Source: Acanthacorydalis orientalis
Lineage: Eukaryota > Arthropoda > Insecta > Megaloptera > Corydalidae
DNA length: 64,000 nt
Direction: 5' to 3'
NCBI GenBank assembly: GCA_034766995.1
Contig: CM068316.1
Location: 27,157,606 to 27,221,605 of the forward strand
In this document: positions 22,390 to 32,893 of the stretch, in pieces
Layout of the letters: each line of letters opens with the position of its first letter
How positions within the stretch are numbered: the stretch's first letter is position 1
The notes under the pieces: generated by a model
The model's input: the letters and a program-made list of their open reading frames with translations, nothing else
The model's database searches: none
Told to the model about the DNA's origin: nothing
Translations under genes and position numbers: made by a program

Positions 22390-23759
22390 CCTAGTCAAAA
22401 TGTTTATGATATACGGACGAAATAAGCAACCTTAATAATATTTCCGAATACGCTTTTTTGCTATATAAAGTTTATTCAAGGCTCACGAATAAAGTTCGAC
22501 AAGCTTGTATACGTCAAACCAAATCTGATAAAAACGAAATATTTCACGCCTCTATAAAAATTTACTTTTCGTATCAAATGTCAAAGAAAAAAGTATATAC
22601 AATATGCATGAAAATGAGAACACAAATATAGAGTTTGATGCATAATAAAATAAGATTGTTTTATCATAAAAAAAAATTTAAATTTTTCTACGATTAACGA
22701 TTTAAAAATATTATGAATATATAAAGCATATACTCAGAGGATAAATCAATATATAATTTACTTTATTAAATAACGACGTTTAATTATAACTTTTTAATTA
22801 TGACACACTAATCATTGGATAGATAATCCTAAAATAAGCAAGGGTTTTATGTCTGTGCTCCGTTCGGTTTGAGAAATATTTTTTTTATTTTTAATTTGTC
22901 AAATACTGTAAGCGTTTCGAATTCAAAAAAAAATTTGTATTCAAATAATGACGATAAAAGTGTTTTGCAATAAAAAATTAAAAATAAACAAAAAGTTTAA
23001 AACTTGTAAAACATTTTGTTTCCTCTGTTTCCTCCATCGATTGTTATCGTAGACCTCTTGATATAGCCTTCAGCAAATTATTTGTTACTAGTTTTAGGCT
23101 TAACCGTTCATAGCTAATATTTTAAGATCAAACATGAAATATTGTACAATAAGTAATGTTCAATTACTTTGAATAAAAAATTTTGAATATGAAAAATATG
23201 AAATAAAAAAATTGAGCACGAAAAGTAATAACGAGATACAGACTTATAAAATATATTTCATTTTTTAATTAATAGAAAAAACAAATGAAAAGCTAAAATG
23301 GAAAGTCAAAAATTCCATCCACATGAAAAAGCAAAAAATCCATTTATTTTTTTCCACTTGTCATACATTTGTTTGTAAATTACTTGCTTGTTACGTTAAT
23401 ATGTTTATGATAAAAACATAGTCCATAGTTTTAAACTGTCATCGACATTCATAGTTTACATATCTGAAACTAGGATTTTCCTTCTAAAGATGGAAAGGCA
23501 GATTTATATGAATTTATGAGGTAGAACGTTTGGCAGAATTTGATTTCATTAAAGCAAGTATTACAATTAAGACAACATCGCCTTCTCGATGTTATATATA
23601 TTTTGTAATAGACAAAACTAAAGCATGAATTTGTCTTTGTTAACATTTTACTAAATCAAATGATAAAATATGAACTCATTTTATACTTTTTTTGGGGGGC
23701 TGTTGTACTAGGAATACATTACTAGTTCTAAGAAAATAACAAAAAATGCCATTTATTGC
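22386..23759. other. AT-rich DNA, nothing recognised
   Basis: No supported gene, promoter or repeat. Confidence 0.5.
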
Positions 23760-23763
23760 TTAA

Positions 23764-24050
23764 CACTAGAAACCCGTCAAATTGACGGGTTTCTGATTTC
23801 ATGCTGAAAAATTCCGAACATGTAAATATTATTTTCTAGTTATTATATATTGGTTTCTAATGATATAATGTAGTGAATATATATCTCCACCCATTTTATC
23901 CGAAAGACCTATATTTTCTTATCTCCATATGTTGTATACATATTTTTACGAAAATTCGTCAAATTGATGGGTTACGAAAAGATATTGAATCGATAAAAAA
24001 ACTAACCAGTATATATGAACACTTATATGGATCGGATTCTGATGCAAATA
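23764..24050 (+). mobile_element. piggyBac-like 5' end, internally deleted
   Basis: TTAA (23760-23763) followed by CACTAGAAACCCGTCAAATT and the palindrome CCCGTCAAATTGACGGG. The sequence then matches the copy at 30500 almost base for base to about 23960. There it skips roughly 430 bp of that copy and resumes at the CGAAAAGATATTGAATCGAT block (31155 in the other copy), reading LTSIYEHLYGSDSDANK. The 3' half is absent. A mariner remnant begins within 40 bp. Confidence 0.8.
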
Positions 24051-24079
24051 AAAAAAATAAATATCTGTGAAAAATAGTA

Positions 24080-25165
24080 TAGTACGTGCGTGTTTGCTTT
24101 ATGAATTTAAGCTTGGGACTAACACTACAGAAACTGCAAAAAAAATTGTATTGTGTTTGGAGAAAATACAGTTACATCCAGAACGGTTCGGCGTTAGTTT
24201 AAAAAATTTTCTGCCGGGGATGAATCCATTAAAGACGAGACCAGATCGGGCAGACAAGTAAATTTAAATATCGACGAATCGGTGACAATGATTGAAACAC
24301 ATTCCAGTTGAATGTGTCAATAGCTTGCAGAATTGTTCAAAGTAACTCACGAAACAATACGGAAGCATTTACACAAAATAGGAAAGAGGTGGAAATTGAG
24401 TGAATGGATACTACACGAATTAACTCATAATAACAAATTACAGCGTCTTACAATCTGTAAATATGTTATTTTACGACTAAAATCATAGACCTTTTTGGAT
24501 CAAATTTTAACCACTAATGAAAAATGGATTATTTATTCGAACTACAAACGTACTCACGACTGGATTTCATTAGGTGATCCTGTCCCACAAAGTCCTAAAT
24601 GATAGTTAACGCCGTTAAAACTGTTTCTCTGTGTTTGATGAACTTCAAAAGGAATTATTCATCATGAATATCTATGAGTGGATCAAACCCTTACGGAAAA
24701 CATTTATAGTGAATAACTCCAACGAGTACACGATGCATTAAAAACAAAAACAGCCACCACTTGTAAATCTAAAAAAAGTATTATTTTTGCGAGATTACGC
24801 ACGACCACATGTTGAAGTGGGGACCAGAACAAAAATTATGAATTTAGTGTGGGAGATCCTCCCCCATGCCTCGTATTCTCAAGACAAATCTCTATCATAT
24901 TATCGGCTATTTTTATCTTTGGACAATCGTATGCGTGGTAAACAATTTAATAATGAAGAAGAATTAAAAATGGAGGTGTCTACATTTTTTGAAAATAAAA
25001 TAGTCGGTTTTATAAAAATCGAATTTATAAATTATCTTCTAGCTGGAAAAGGGTTGTTCAATGCGAAGGTGGATATTTTGATGAATAAAGTTATTTTATG
25101 TAAAAACACTCAGGTGTTTTTTTTCTTAATTTAAAAACGACAGAAATTTCTTGGTCACCTGACAT
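24080..25165 (+). mobile_element. mariner remnant, plus strand (LYEFKLGTNTTETAKKI type)
   Basis: The frame 24067-24261 reads LLYEFKLGTNTTETAKKI, a cecropia-like HTH start, followed by KKFLPGMNPLKTRP-like text. Further pieces are VTHETIRKHLHKIGKRWKLS, then ILTTNEKWIIYSNYKRT (first catalytic Asp changed to Asn), and at 24787 ARPHVEVGTRTK then LPHASYSQDKSLSYYRLFLS (third Asp lost). The frame 24787-25134 is open for 115 codons, but the protein is truncated at both ends. No matching inverted ends are visible. Confidence 0.7.
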
Positions 25166-25261
25166 ATATATATTTGATAATAATTATATACACATAATGA
25201 GTTTTAAAAAATATGTTTATTGTTTATTCGGTTGCATGTACAGGCCTATAACTGAGAAGAG

Positions 25262-25305
25262 GGTAAACGCATCGAGCCCGCGGGTTGGTGAGTGAAGCTT
25301 CCTAG
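25262..25305 (+). repeat. GC-tailed repeat family, copy F (tail only)
   Basis: GAGCCCGCGGGTTGGTGAGT then GAAGCTTC-CTAG followed by T. In reverse complement this parallels the ACTAAGGGGCTTCGCCC ... CCAACTCCCGGGCTCG tail of copy C. The AT-rich body is not recognisable next to it. Confidence 0.45.
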
Positions 25306-25555
25306 TGTGTATATATATACACATTTTTGAAGCTGTATTACGCAAAATATTAGAACTGAATATATTGTGTATTCAATTTTTTTCTATCAATTCATTTGTT
25401 CTTAAAAAATATTCAAACTAGAATTAATTCTCACATACTTCTATAGTTTCCTATATTAACGAATATCATAATATTATGAACTTTGAAAAGATCTATTAAA
25501 TATAGACTACAAACTATATTGCTCTGAACAATATATTTTTCTAGAGAGTACTTAC

Positions 25556-25682
25556 CCGTTGCTATAATTTGAAGTACCACTTGTGTTAAAATTTTACTAT
25601 ACAACTCTATTTTTTTACAGTAAACCACATATCCAAGTATAGTTGACTCTACCTCTCGATTATTCTCTATATGTATAGAAAA
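25556..25682 (-). other. Candidate exon with strong donor (minus strand, low confidence)
   Basis: On the minus strand CAACGG|GTAAGTAC is an excellent donor. The 127 bp upstream to an acceptor-like CACTTGTATAG stay open in one frame (ILGYVVYCKKIELY). That frame's phase does not join directly to the exon at 28521-28654, so intervening exons would be needed. It could be chance. Confidence 0.2.
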
Positions 25683-25699
25683 CTATACAAGTGAAACGA

Positions 25700-26115
25700 C
25701 ACTTTTATTCGAGTGACTTTTATCAGATGAGTTCTAGCATAGAAGCATTCAGAACGAAATATTTTCATTCAGATAGCATAATAAAATATAAATTGTATAA
25801 ATAGCTGATGAAATGAATAAATAATTTTCTTCAGACAAACAAATATACACAAACTATAGACAAGTTTAATAGTAATAAATATATTTAAAAACAAAGTAGA
25901 AAAATATATGAACTTTTATTACGAACAAAATTTAATAATATTCAACCTATTTAATAATTTATTTTTTAAAAACAAATATTTTTAATATAAAAAAGATGTT
26001 GTATCTTTAGAACATGATATTAAATTTTGAAAATGAATAAACATTGTCCTTTAAAACTTTTTTATGGATACAATAATCGATTATTCAGATAATCACTGTA
26101 TTTACATATACAATT
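25700..26115. other. AT-rich DNA, nothing recognised
   Basis: No supported feature. Confidence 0.5.
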
Positions 26116-26121
26116 ACTTTA

Positions 26122-26132
26122 ATATATATATG

Positions 26133-26168
<36 letters not shown>

Positions 26169-26171
26169 TAC

Positions 26172-26204
<33 letters not shown>

Positions 26205-26301
26205 CATACACATATATACATATATATACATATATACATGTATATATATATATATACATAAATATATACATATATATATATACATACATACATATATATA
26301 C

Positions 26302-26336
<35 letters not shown>

Positions 26337-26408
26337 CATAAATATATATATACATATATATATACATACATACATATATATACATACATACATATATATA
26401 TATATATA
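26122..26408. repeat. Degenerate (TA)n/(CATA)n minisatellite, about 290 bp
   Basis: TA runs punctuated by CATACATA units with higher-order periodicity, best seen at 26280-26400. Several overlapping Met-Tyr-Ile frames on the minus strand come from this array. Confidence 0.95.
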
Positions 26409-27219
26409 GTAATATAGTAAGTTAAGTAAATATCAATTTTTTAAAGAAGAGAAAGGTTTTCTTGACAATTTTCCTATATTATTAATAAATAGTGAAATAT
26501 GGATATAATTCAGAAAAATCAATATAAATATTAAATTCTTTCAAGGTAAAATAATGTGAATTTCAAAGTTATTACACAAAACGAGCCAATATTCAATTTT
26601 GTATGATAATTAGAAGATGGCATCTGGACATAATTGACAATATTTAGTTTAAAGAAGGCACATTCGAGTAAAGAATACAACATGTTTAATATGAGAATAT
26701 TGCTACATTTTTTTGATAATTCAATAAAGGCAATCAAATTGGATGTTTAATCAAGTATGGGTGGCACGTAGATGAGTAAGAGTTCCAATATTTATATTAT
26801 TTTTTTACTATTCTTTCATTGTGAAAAAAGAAAATAGCAAGTGAAATTGACAGAACATTCCAACTTTATAAATTCTTAATTGAAAAAAATTGCAACCTGT
26901 ACAATAAAAACCAACAAAATAATAAAGAAAATATATCTACCAAGAAAAATCCAATACAGACAATAGCATACAATAGAAGGCACAAGAAGTTGGATAACAC
27001 AAATTAAAAGTAAATGCAGTAAGCTGAATAAAATAGCTGTTTGAATATAACGTATCCACTATAAAATTCGACAAATAGTTATTTCTCACGTGTATAGAAA
27101 AAAAAGTTTATTAGTGAAGTCTACTAAATAAAGAGACTAAATTTCACGATAAAAAATAAGATAAACGTGCTAATTATCGAGGAAGCGTACTCTTTTGGGA
27201 AAATTATGAATTTTGATTG
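26409..27219. other. AT-rich DNA, nothing recognised
   Basis: No supported gene; an overlapping minus frame at 26531-26737 has no motif. Confidence 0.5.
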
Positions 27220-27224
27220 TTGAA

Positions 27225-27443
27225 CCTGCTAGCTGTGTTGCCCTATTTTAAAAATGTGTACACACACTGTGTCATAAAAATGAAGAAATGATGAGTATAC
27301 TCGTCAAACACAGAGTGTATGCAGCTATTGTAAAATTGAATTAAATTGTAACGAAATAACATTTGATTTTTTTGAAAAATTTATGATTTTAATCCTCAAA
27401 TTCATAAACATGACGAGTATACTCGTCATACACAGCTGACAGG
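27225..27443. mobile_element. 219 bp TTAA-type MITE with internal palindromes
   Basis: Inverted ends CCTGCTAGCTGTGT (27225) and, inverted from 27443, CCTGTCAGCTGTGT are flanked by TGAA on the left and TTAA on the right (one mismatch from a TTAA duplication). Near one end is the perfect 20 bp palindrome ATGACGAGTATACTCGTCAT (27410-27429). A near-copy GATGAGTATACTCGTC lies at 27290-27305. TTAA targets point to mobilisation by a piggyBac-type transposase. Confidence 0.65.
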
Positions 27444-27447
27444 TTAA

Positions 27448-28370
27448 AATTGGTAAAAAACAAAAACGTTCTGAATATGTTCTATGATTAAGAATGTATA
27501 GCAAATGGTAGAGTTTGAGGATTTTTGAATAATCGAAGATCTAGTAAGCCGGAATTCTTAGAAGAAAAATTAATAAGAAAATATATTTTAATATATTGAA
27601 AAGAGAGTCGATTAATACATCTTTAATTCTTCGTGTACTGTTACTATATAATTATTCCGAAATCATAAGAAAATCACCACAAAGTCTTAATATTAATATG
27701 ATCAAATATCTATAGAAACATCTAGATAGGAAAGAATGCTCTCATTACAAGACAAAGACAATTGAAACAGATAAATGAAGAGAAGTAATTAAAAATTATT
27801 TCTGAAGTTAAATAAAACTTGTTCAACTCTATCAAATCGACAAATGTGAGCAATAAAAACAAATTAAATTCAGTAAAGTAATGATTTGTTTCAATTTTTT
27901 GTATTTATATACCGGAAATTAAATATTGAGACACATAGAAATGATTCTGTGCTTATTTTTTATAATTACGTTCCTTTATTGTGAAAGTTTTTAATCTTTC
28001 ATTTTTTGATTTTTCGTGATAATATTTATAAGAAGAACTTTATTAAATCAAATAACAAAAATTCTTAAAAAACGTTTCTTTGACAAATTAAGTTTTTCTT
28101 AAAAAATATTTCATTTACTGTTAAATGCTTTTGAGTATATAAATGCGTGTAATAATGATATATAGCTCTAATATTTAATTAAATATCATATAATTTCCAG
28201 GAAGATAAATATAAAAAATTAAGCACTAGCCGATGGAAAATTAATTTGAACAAATAAGTTAATGCATTGTACGAATATCCGAAATTATCGAATAATGCAT
28301 TAGTCTGAAACTTGTATCATTGTTTATAATAGCACATAATAAGAAATAATTATATAGGTATGTGAATATC
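27448..28370. other. AT-rich DNA, possibly intron
   Basis: No supported feature. It lies downstream of the 28521-28654 exon on the minus strand. Confidence 0.5.
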
Positions 28371-28373
28371 AAG

Positions 28374-28375
<2 letters not shown>

Positions 28376-28441
<66 letters not shown>

Positions 28442-28446
28442 CATAT

Positions 28447-28492
<46 letters not shown>
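28376..28492. repeat. Compound (TA)n(CA)n(TA)n microsatellite
   Basis: Two TA arrays separated by about 11 CA units. It ends 28 bp from the donor of the 28521-28654 exon and would lie at the start of its intron. Confidence 0.95.
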
Positions 28493-28520
28493 ATGAGACT
28501 AAATATCAAAGTTTACTCAC

Positions 28521-28654
28521 CAACTATGACATAACCGTCATTGGTTGTATTAAAATTGCGACTAAAGAAATTATGGCTGGCAGGAAGTACTTCCACCGTC
28601 GTATTGTAGAAACGGTCCGACGGATGTTCAGCATTTCCGCTCCGGAATAAATAT
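28521..28654 (-). CDS. Internal protein-coding exon of an unidentified host gene
   Basis: On the minus strand a T-rich tract ending TTTTTTATATTTCAG is followed by 134 bp and then the donor TTG|GTGAGTAAAC. One frame is open throughout. The first base completes a codon, 44 codons follow, and one base is left over. The other two frames have stops. The peptide contains LFRSGNAEHPSDRFYN, VEVLPASHNFFSRNF and NDGYVIV. Its amino-acid composition is balanced, and the DNA is far less AT-rich than the flanks. Two N-glycosylation sequons (NTT twice) suggest a lumenal or extracellular segment. I do not recognise the family. No neighbouring exon is firmly identified, which implies long introns filled with repeats. 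This is the best evidence in the window for a host gene. Confidence 0.7.
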
Positions 28655-29381
28655 CTGAAATATAAAAAATAAATAGATAAACATATAATAAATAAATAAT
28701 AAATAAAGAGACAAATAAATAAATAGATAAATATAAATATAATAGCGAAATCAACACATTCAGACCACAGATTAATTTTTTTTTACAATCCTGTAGGGAT
28801 TCTTACACACACGATCGATCCGTAGAGGTTAACTGTAAAACTAAAAGTTATATCTAGAAGTGCGACAACTTGCCAAAACATTATAAACTTTTCTGAAAAA
28901 AATATGAGAACTTATAGAAATTGACAGCTGTCTTAATATCAGTTTGTTATGTCATAAATAATTCACTCTGAGGAAACGTTTCTTTGTGAAAATTATGTAT
29001 TATAAAATATGATTTTAATAATTTATATAAAATAATATTTAATCAGTATTTAAGTAATTAATATAAAGATATTTTTGAAACGAAATTTCTATAGCTGCGT
29101 TTGGAGTAAATTTTCAAGACTGGAAAAGTGTAACGGAAGTTGTATGATGTGGAAGACGGAGGGTGGAGAGAGAGGATGGCTCATGTGTAGACAGCGGAAA
29201 CGAGTGATGGGTTAGTTAACATTGTCACTCCGTTGATAAATATGACTTGCACAATCCTAGTTATTTTCTGCGACGGTGACAACAGATGGTGAATCTGAAT
29301 TGCTGAGTGTAAAATAGAAGATTGAAAAATAATTGTAATTGTAGTGATTTACATTTGTCCGAATCAAAAAAAATGATATAA
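28655..29381. other. Probable intron upstream of the exon; GC-richer patch at 29090-29330
   Basis: The first 100 bp are T-rich on the minus strand (branch and polypyrimidine region). The patch 29090-29330 has raised GC (GACGGAGGGTGGAGAGAGAG, CTGCGACGGTGACAACAGAT) but no open frame with splice sites. It may be the 5' part of the endonuclease-bearing repeat that follows. Confidence 0.4.
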
Positions 29382-29735
29382 TTGTACTTTATACACCGTT
29401 TATTACTACCGTACAATCATAAAGATGCAGCGTTCCTTGGCAGAGGAGAGGATAAAGTACCAATGATTCTCAATGGAAATACTAATGTCAATATCAAGTC
29501 AGAAGAGTCAACATCTCTTGTTGATTTTCTACGTGAAAAACTTGATTTAAGTATGAATACCGATCCCATAATCGCAACGACAAAATTGGGTACTACTATA
29601 AATGCTGTCTTTTTGGGATATCTTCAAAATATACAATCGACAACATATTTCATATTTCAGTTATTATAAGCCCATAGTATCAGTTATACTAACTGAATTC
29701 TCACTAGAAGAAATCATGGAAGTTGATGAAATATA
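29382..29735 (+). pseudogene. EEP (AP-endonuclease-like) domain fragment, Helentron-associated type
   Basis: The reading frame contains PMILNGNTNVNI, corresponding to the PMIL(x)GDFNVNI strand of EEP nucleases with the catalytic GD-F-N altered. It then reads FLREKLDLSMNTDPIIATTK and LGTTINAVF, corresponding to TTKxGTTIDAVF with the Asp changed to Asn. A frameshift near 29655 leads to YYKPIVSVI, matching the YFSYHKPI terminal block. The piece at 1934-2134 shows the same three blocks. Both are endonuclease tails of PIF1-helicase-bearing Helentron-type polyproteins; only this domain survives here. The catalytic substitutions indicate a dead copy. Confidence 0.55.
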
Positions 29736-29739
29736 ATAA

Positions 29740-30495
29740 GAAAATGTTAGTTTTCTAATTAAAATATTATTGCTTTTTATATTTACCGTTTTCTTCTTAT
29801 ACTAAATTTGACCTTTTATCCTCTCTTTTATACTGATTCTTATAATGACAGTCATGAAAAATGAAACCATTCATTTACCATGCATTATACTATGCTTTTA
29901 AAAATCTACATTTCAAACAACAGCAAAGAAGTGTCACTTTAATAACAAAATATGTATGAAGTATGAATGAAATGTACAGTGTTGGCTGACCTTCTAAAAC
30001 TAGCTTTATATTTTCGTTTGGGTTCTGTTTTAGAGTATTTAAAAAAATAAAACAATCCATTGTGTCATCAATTATTTGTCATTTATCTACCTTAATTTCT
30101 GACATACATCCTACCATTTTTTTACTGCTATATGATTAATTATTTTTTCGAAATTTTCTTACTTAATTCTTCTTTCAGTATTAACTATTTTATTGTCAGA
30201 AATAATACAAATAAAGTTAATAAAATATTTACAATCAGAATTCAGGTGAATTATTCACATGCTCTTTAGCTAATCCATTCGGTTTTCTTCAGGGAATTTC
30301 TCTATAGAAACGTCTACATGCGGTAAGTAAATGAAATCTCTTGAATAGCAAAATTTTATAACAGATTTTTGTTGTAATTTGAAGGATACATTTCTATTCA
30401 GGAAAAATATTACATTATAGATTTAATTTATAACAAAATACATATATATATATATATATTGATACATAGAAAACTAATTTCAATAAGTTTGTTTA
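29740..30495. other. AT-rich DNA, nothing recognised
   Basis: No supported feature. Confidence 0.5.
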
Positions 30496-30499
30496 TTAA

Positions 30500-31975
30500 C
30501 ACTAGATTTACGGGACCCGTCAATTTGACGGGTTACTGATTTCATGCTTAAAAATTCCGAACATGTAAATATTATTTTCTAGTTGTTATACATTGGTTTT
30601 TAATGATATAATGCAGTGAATATATATCTCCACTCATTTTATCCGAAAGACCTATATTTTCTTATTTCTATATGTTGTATACCTGTTTTTACGAAAATCA
30701 GTTAAATTGACGGGTTACTTAATTTACAATCAATCGTTTCAATTGTTGCGGAGTAACAAAAATAAAAATGAGAATGAGTAAGGAAAAACAAAATAAATAA
30801 ATAAACAAAATAAAAATAAGGCTGTTTAGCAGCGAGTACTTAAACGAACAACTTTGAACTATTTGTTTACAAAAAGAGCAAACCTTATCATATCACGAAT
30901 GATCATCTCAACTGTGCAGTTTGCAGAGGAAAGGATGTGATATTTGGAAATTTAGTGAGGCTGCACTTGTTATTTATAATAAAATTGGAGAAAAGCGAGT
31001 GATTATTTCAAAAATGAATTTTGCAGAAAAGGAAGTGGCGTTTATTTACTAAACAAAGATTTGAATTTTTCAAGGTAGTTTGAAAATCTATCCATAAAGA
31101 AATATTTTTTTTACATTTATGTTCTGCTTACTTGGCTAGATATTATGGGGAAGTCTCGAAAAGATATTGAATTGATAAAAAAACTAATCAGTATAGATAT
31201 ACCTATCGGGATCGGATTCTGATGGAAGTGTTACCGAACTAACGTTGATTTCTGTAATATGGGACAGATTTATCCAAAATAGTCAGGTTTGTTATACGCC
31301 TGTCATGACTATTACAATCGATGAACAATTGTTCATAACTAAAGCTAGATGCCGATTTACACAGTACATGCCAAATAAGCCCGATAAATTCGGCATTAGT
31401 TTTGGTTGGCATCGGACGTTACAAGCAAATATCTTATAAATGGCTTCCCATATTTAGGGAAAGACGAAATACGACCATCAAATATACCTTTGAGCGAATT
31501 CGTCGTTCTCAAGCTTGCTGAACCATATTTAGGCCGTGGAAAAAACATTAATACTGACAACTTTTTCACAAGCATTTCCCTGGATATTGTACAAAGAGAC
31601 CACTGGAGTAAACATATCTAGAATGAATTTTATTTTTCAACTGCCCCAAGAGCTAGGCAGTGATCTTCGCGAGGAACAAAATACTAGTTCCGATTCATTG
31701 CCAGTTATACAAAATCCTAATGTACGAAAGTCTTGCCAAATCGGATTATGGACGAAAAATAGGTCTAATAATATTTGTTTTGAATGTAACAAGTATGTAT
31801 GCGGAAAATGTACATTCAAAATGGAGTTTATATGTGAAATGTGCTGAATAAAACTGTTAATAAAAATCTCTTGATGTAAGATAAAAAGATTTACAAAAAA
31901 TTGCATTTTAATTTACCCGTCAAAAAGACGGATTTCAGTAAAAATAGGTATACAGTCGATACCCGTAAACCTAGT
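30500..31975 (+). mobile_element. piggyBac-like transposon, internally deleted (about 1.5 kb)
   Basis: TTAA (30496-30499) is followed by CACTAGATTTACGGGACCCG and the subterminal palindrome CCCGTCAATTTGACGGG. The right side has CCCGTCAAAAAGACGG (31917-31932), and near 31961-31975 CCCGTAAACCTAG, the inverse of the left end. The right TTAA is not preserved. Transposase fragments from about 31245 are VIWDRFIQNSQVCY, TITIDEQLFITKARCRFTQY, then NKPDKFGI, and in a new frame NGFPYLGKDEIRPSNIPLSE and YLGRGKNINTDNFFTS (DDE core of piggyBac). A jump to the C-terminus follows, with FECNKYVCGKCTFKMEFICE, the cysteine-rich DNA-binding end. The N-terminal third and roughly 150 residues before the Cys-rich end are lost, so the copy is inactive. 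Confidence 0.85.
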
Positions 31976-32740
31976 TTCATATATTTGGCGTACAATAGGA
32001 ATAGAAAGTTAATAAACGCTTTTACGAGCGAGTGTGCATATGTACTAATAAAATATGAAAGAAATAATTTATCGGTAATTTAATATTTTCCAACAATTAA
32101 AAATAATTAATGCAAACGATTCAATTTCTAAGTCTGTAAAGACGTACACATTTATTTATTCATAGAAACGGCGGTGTAATATTTTTCATCAATCACATTT
32201 AAATACCTCTAGGTTTATAAATGACTACAAGATCTGTCAAGCTGTGTTTTTGTTTATATGTTGGAAATTCAAGTTTTGAATAGAGAACAGTAATTGAGAA
32301 AAGAGATATATAGACAAAATGAACAAAAAAAGTATTACGTGAAATAGTAACATACTTGGTTTTATAACACATTTTTTATTAAAGAAAATATCAATTTCAA
32401 CAAAGGCTGATATTAAGAATAATTTAAATTTTCATACCAAAATAAAAATGTAAGATGACATTTTTTAGTAGGGCTTTATGTAGAAACTAATTTAATTTTA
32501 CAATATATATATGTTCGAATTATTCGGAAGTGAATACAAATAGAACTGTATATTTACTTTCTATATGCATAGTTATATACCTCGATATAACTTTAGTTGT
32601 TATTTTAACGAGATACATTCATAAAACATTTTATTAAGATAACATAAAGTAATTGAATACGTACACTCACATATAGGACTTGTGTATATATGAAGCAAGT
32701 ATAATATTACAAAATTTGATATTGCACGGAAAGGATTTAA
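31976..32740. other. AT-rich DNA, nothing recognised
   Basis: No supported feature. Confidence 0.5.
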
Positions 32741-32741
32741 G

Positions 32742-32812
32742 TTGGAAATTTGATCTGTATTACATGTAGTGGAAAATTGTCAAATGAGGAACAGTTGAGC
32801 CGGCATCATAAG
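32742..32812 (+). other. Candidate C2H2 zinc-finger exon end (low confidence)
   Basis: The frame reads ICITCSGKLSNEEQLSRHH, with C-x2-C and twelve residues to the first His. It is then cut by a good donor AA|GTAAGT (exon end 32812), so the second zinc-binding His would come from the next exon. The acceptor upstream (GGATTTAAG at 32741) is poor, and no further finger is seen. Confidence 0.25.
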
Positions 32813-32893
32813 TAAGTAAACATAAAATAAAAAGTTATATTACAAAGAAAATACACCAAATGTATATGTTATTAAAATAATATTTATAAGATA

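Noticed and set aside
26122..26408. CRISPR-like or tandem-repeat array with spacers
   Set aside because: The periodic CATA/TA units are a degenerate microsatellite, with no constant repeat and unique spacers.
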